Below, piece after piece: positions 62,001-64,000 of a stretch of 64,000 nucleotides of DNA. Source of the stretch: Casuarina equisetifolia (Eukaryota; Streptophyta; Magnoliopsida; Fagales; Casuarinaceae). The notes under the pieces are model-generated. The model was not told the origin of the DNA, made no database searches, and worked only from the letters and a program-made list of their open reading frames with translations. Each line of letters starts with the position of its first letter. The stretch's first letter is position 1. A program made the position numbers and the translations under genes. The stretch is taken from assembly GCA_028551475.1 (NCBI GenBank), contig CM052354.1, forward strand, positions 21,785,258-21,849,257. Reading direction: 5' to 3'.

Positions 62001-62560
62001 TTAAAAGTACAAAATTTCTATTAATGGGTGATTGCACACAGTCACAAGCTTTGCATATTCTTGTTTCAATACCTACCATCACTAGAGGAAGAATGATTCA
62101 TTGGAAATGTCTTAATATAGACTTTTTGAAGTTGACTACAGATGGATCTTATATTAGTGGTACATTTGCCAGAGGGGGAGTGGTACAAGATTGGAAGGGA
62201 AGTGTGCTCATAGCATATGAAATTAATTTGAGAAATGGACATAATGCAAAGGCAGTGGTCCTAGCATTACTTAAAGGTCTAAAAATATACAATCAAAAAG
62301 GAATTGTGTTGTTAAAGATAGAAGCAAACTCTCAATTTATGATTCAATGTATAAAATTAATCTACTATACTTTTTGGAAGTTGGCTTACAAGTTACCAAA
62401 ATGTTCTAGTTATATTTCTCTTAATGTTCATATATCTTATGTGTTTCATGTAGCTAATTTCTTAGCTGATGAATTGGTTAATTTTGGACACTCAATAGCA
62501 AGATTGCAAGTTTTTACAACTCTCAATTTTTTACTAAGTCGATGCAACAAAATTTCATAA
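59041..62560 (+). pseudogene. LINE ORF2 remnant with endonuclease end, RT and RNase H
   Basis: The endonuclease end is seen at 59041-59140 (GLQDYGYLGSPFMWSNN, then RLD). RT blocks: AIKNLDLDSALVPNGFNG (59874 on), LDMSKAYDRLEW (60284-60319), and the catalytic motif, which reads IANN (60604-60612) where FADD is expected. RNase H: LTTDGSYISG (about 62130), ALLKGLKIYNQKG and HVANFLADELVNFG, with the expected Glu after GHN replaced by Lys. Stops at CAA/CAG positions (TAA/TAG) recur. The last 700 bases form the longest frame (61856-62560). Confidence 0.85.
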
Positions 62561-62766
62561 GAAGACCAACTAGGTCTAGAGCATTATAGGCCTCCTCGAA
62601 CAATTACTTTTGCTTTATGCTAAGTTTCAATCAGAGTAATATGTTATTTTTTACTAAGCCGATGCAACAAAATTTCATAAGAAGACCAACTAGGTCTAGA
62701 GCATTATAGGCCTCCTCGAACAATTACTTTTGCTCTATGCTAAGTTTCAATCAGAGTAATATGCTA
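62527..62766. repeat. 120-bp tandem duplication at the LINE 3' end
   Basis: Two almost identical 120-base units (62527-62646 and 62647-62766), each starting ATTTTTTACTAAG.CGATGC. They differ at only a few bases. The first unit overlaps the end of the RNase H frame. Confidence 0.9.
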
Positions 62767-63327
62767 TTTTCATTAATGGCTATGCATTCACGTTAGTCAA
62801 TTATATTTTTATTCCAGTGCAATTTTACACTCATTCATCAGCTTTATGTAATAAAGGATTACGTATTATGCTATGCCCTATGTACGAGCAAGTTTAACAT
62901 TTTAGTTTACTTGTGTTATCAATATAAATAACGAGGGCATTGTCTCTTTTTTTTTTAATAAAAAAGAAAAAGCCTAAAGAGTTACATGAATGAACAAGAT
63001 GTTAGTGGAGTATTGGTGACAAATAACACCTTCATCAACACTTAAAATGGTATAGGGATCAAAACCTAGGTTAGCTCTTTCATGAGTAACATTTTCAATG
63101 TGACATTTGAACACAAGCATAGAGAATGTCCATCACCCCATCATCATTGACCAAAAATATTACCCAAGCAACAATTGTCAAGAGCTATTTTGGCTAACAA
63201 GTGTGTTTAAATACAAAACTATCTTATTAATCTAATAGTGGGTGCTTTTAATCTACAAGGAAACTCCCAAGTCTAAATTTTCAATGTGGAGTATAGAAAC
63301 GTCAATGGTACTTTGAGCTTATAAGGG

Positions 63328-64000
63328 CGTATAACACATTAGACTTATAATGGCCTAGTGGGTAATGATATACGAAAGTAATTAAGTTTTTCAAACTAAT
63401 AGGTTATGACTTTTTGGCTTAATGAGTGGACTTACAACCTTTGTTATCAAGCTACTTGATAATTCTATTTTTATAGAGTTATTTTATCTATTTTTACACA
63501 ATAAATAATACAATGCTTATAAGAAAATATTTGAATTCCTTTTTTATTTACTTGAATTTGCCTTGTTTTTGTAGCATAAGGAGGCATGGAGAAAAAGGAT
63601 AGGCATAAATTATTATATGGTTAAAATATCAAGATTAAGAAAATCAAGATGGACTTGGACTTTAGATTTTCCATTGTTATTAGGTTTTCTAATTATTTAG
63701 AAAACCTAGTCATGTTAGGAGTTTAAAGCCCAATTAATATAAGAGTTCAAAATCCAATTGTCTTGGGTCTCCAAAACCCACTTCAACTAGAATAAGAGAT
63801 AAGTTTAAACTTAAACCCTATTTAAGAGAAGAAAGGAGGCAAAAGAATAAGAGAAGGAAATTAAGCATAACTCAAGAGAGAAGCCAAGAATTCAAGGTTT
63901 TCTTAAAGAAAAAACAAAAAGGGTGATGAACTTCTTGTTCTTGGATTCAAAATGCCTTTTTTATTTCTTATTATTGTTCTTTCTCATTATTTCTTTATAT
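63328..64000. other. Right end of the window, no gene recognised
   Basis: AT-rich. After exon 4 homology stops at about 63327, nothing matches the PG genes. The stretch 63650-63960 has an LTR-like look (ACCCTATTTAAGAGA followed by AG-rich leader-like sequence), but no edges can be defined. Confidence 0.4.

Larger units (their letters stand above)
58739..62971 (+). mobile_element. Old LINE inserted in exon 3 of the PG pseudogene
   Basis: About 4.2 kb in + orientation, ending in an A-rich tail (AATAAAAAAGAAAAA, 62957-62971). Imperfect target duplications are likely: GCCTTAAGACAT at 58727-58738 and GCCTAAAGAGTTACAT from 62973. It contains the end of the endonuclease, RT and RNase H. It is 5'-truncated within the endonuclease domain and heavily decayed. 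Confidence 0.85.
57301..63327 (+). pseudogene. PG pseudogene after PG-C, split by two insertions
   Basis: It has the same head junction as the first pseudogene: PG 3'-flank sequence (57328-57370) runs straight into intron 1 (57408 on). Exon 2 is at 57589-57896 with base losses and an in-frame TGA. Intron 2 carries a solo LTR. Exon 3 starts at 58439 and breaks at about 58733. A LINE follows, and exon 3 resumes at about 62976-63183. Exon 4 homology runs 63259-63327. Catalytic motifs are damaged: NTDG reads NTNG and GDDC reads GDNC. The donor after exon 3 is lost. The 3' half resembles PG-A (GGCTAACAA after the donor site) rather than PG-B/C. Confidence 0.9.

Noticed and set aside
1..64000. tRNA or rRNA genes
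   Set aside because: No cloverleaf-type or rRNA-like sequence was recognised. The tRNA-like words are retroelement primer-binding sites.

Overview
The window is nuclear DNA of a flowering plant, most likely a eudicot. The evidence is AT-rich intergenic DNA, small GT-AG introns, two plant cell-wall gene families, a Ty1-copia element primed by initiator tRNA-Met, and plant-type LINEs. I cannot name the species. All intact protein-coding genes are on the + strand.

Left part (1-27.0 kb): three tandem genes for GPI-anchored, two-domain glycerophosphodiester phosphodiesterase-like proteins (GDPDL/SHV3/SVL family). Copy 1 lacks its first exon because the window begins inside intron 1. Copies 2 (7.6-13.3 kb) and 3 (20.9-27.0 kb) are complete nine-exon genes of 756 and 753 codons. 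Exons 3 to 8 are identical in length in all three. A decayed fragment of a fourth copy (intron 6 plus an interrupted exon 7) lies at 14.4-15.2 kb, and a Ty3/gypsy reverse-transcriptase relic lies at 16.2-16.4 kb.

Right part (27.7-63.3 kb): an exopolygalacturonase-type (GH28) cluster. Three genes are intact: PG-A at 27.77-29.31 kb, PG-B at 41.13-42.64 kb and PG-C at 55.21-56.73 kb. Each has four exons and all GH28 signature motifs. PG-B and PG-C are each followed by a similar, headless PG pseudogene, so flank + gene + pseudogene was duplicated as one block. That block was then invaded repeatedly: a solo LTR and a long, decayed LINE in the second pseudogene, a 5'-truncated LINE with a target-site duplication upstream of PG-C, and a small gypsy-derived LTR element at the end of the first pseudogene. 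A 6.4 kb array of about 1.0-kb tandem repeats separates the two blocks.

Between PG-A and PG-B lies a 7.2 kb Ty1-copia element on the - strand with a perfect 5-bp target-site duplication and nearly identical LTRs. It has long gag and integrase/RT/RNase H frames but lacks the protease active-site region. This is the most unusual item in the window.

Both host families act at the plasma membrane or cell wall: GDPDL proteins in cellulose/pectin organisation, exo-PGs in trimming homogalacturonan. No novel multi-gene system is evident. The interest lies in the layered tandem duplications and datable insertions, for which paralogous empty sites are visible within the same window.
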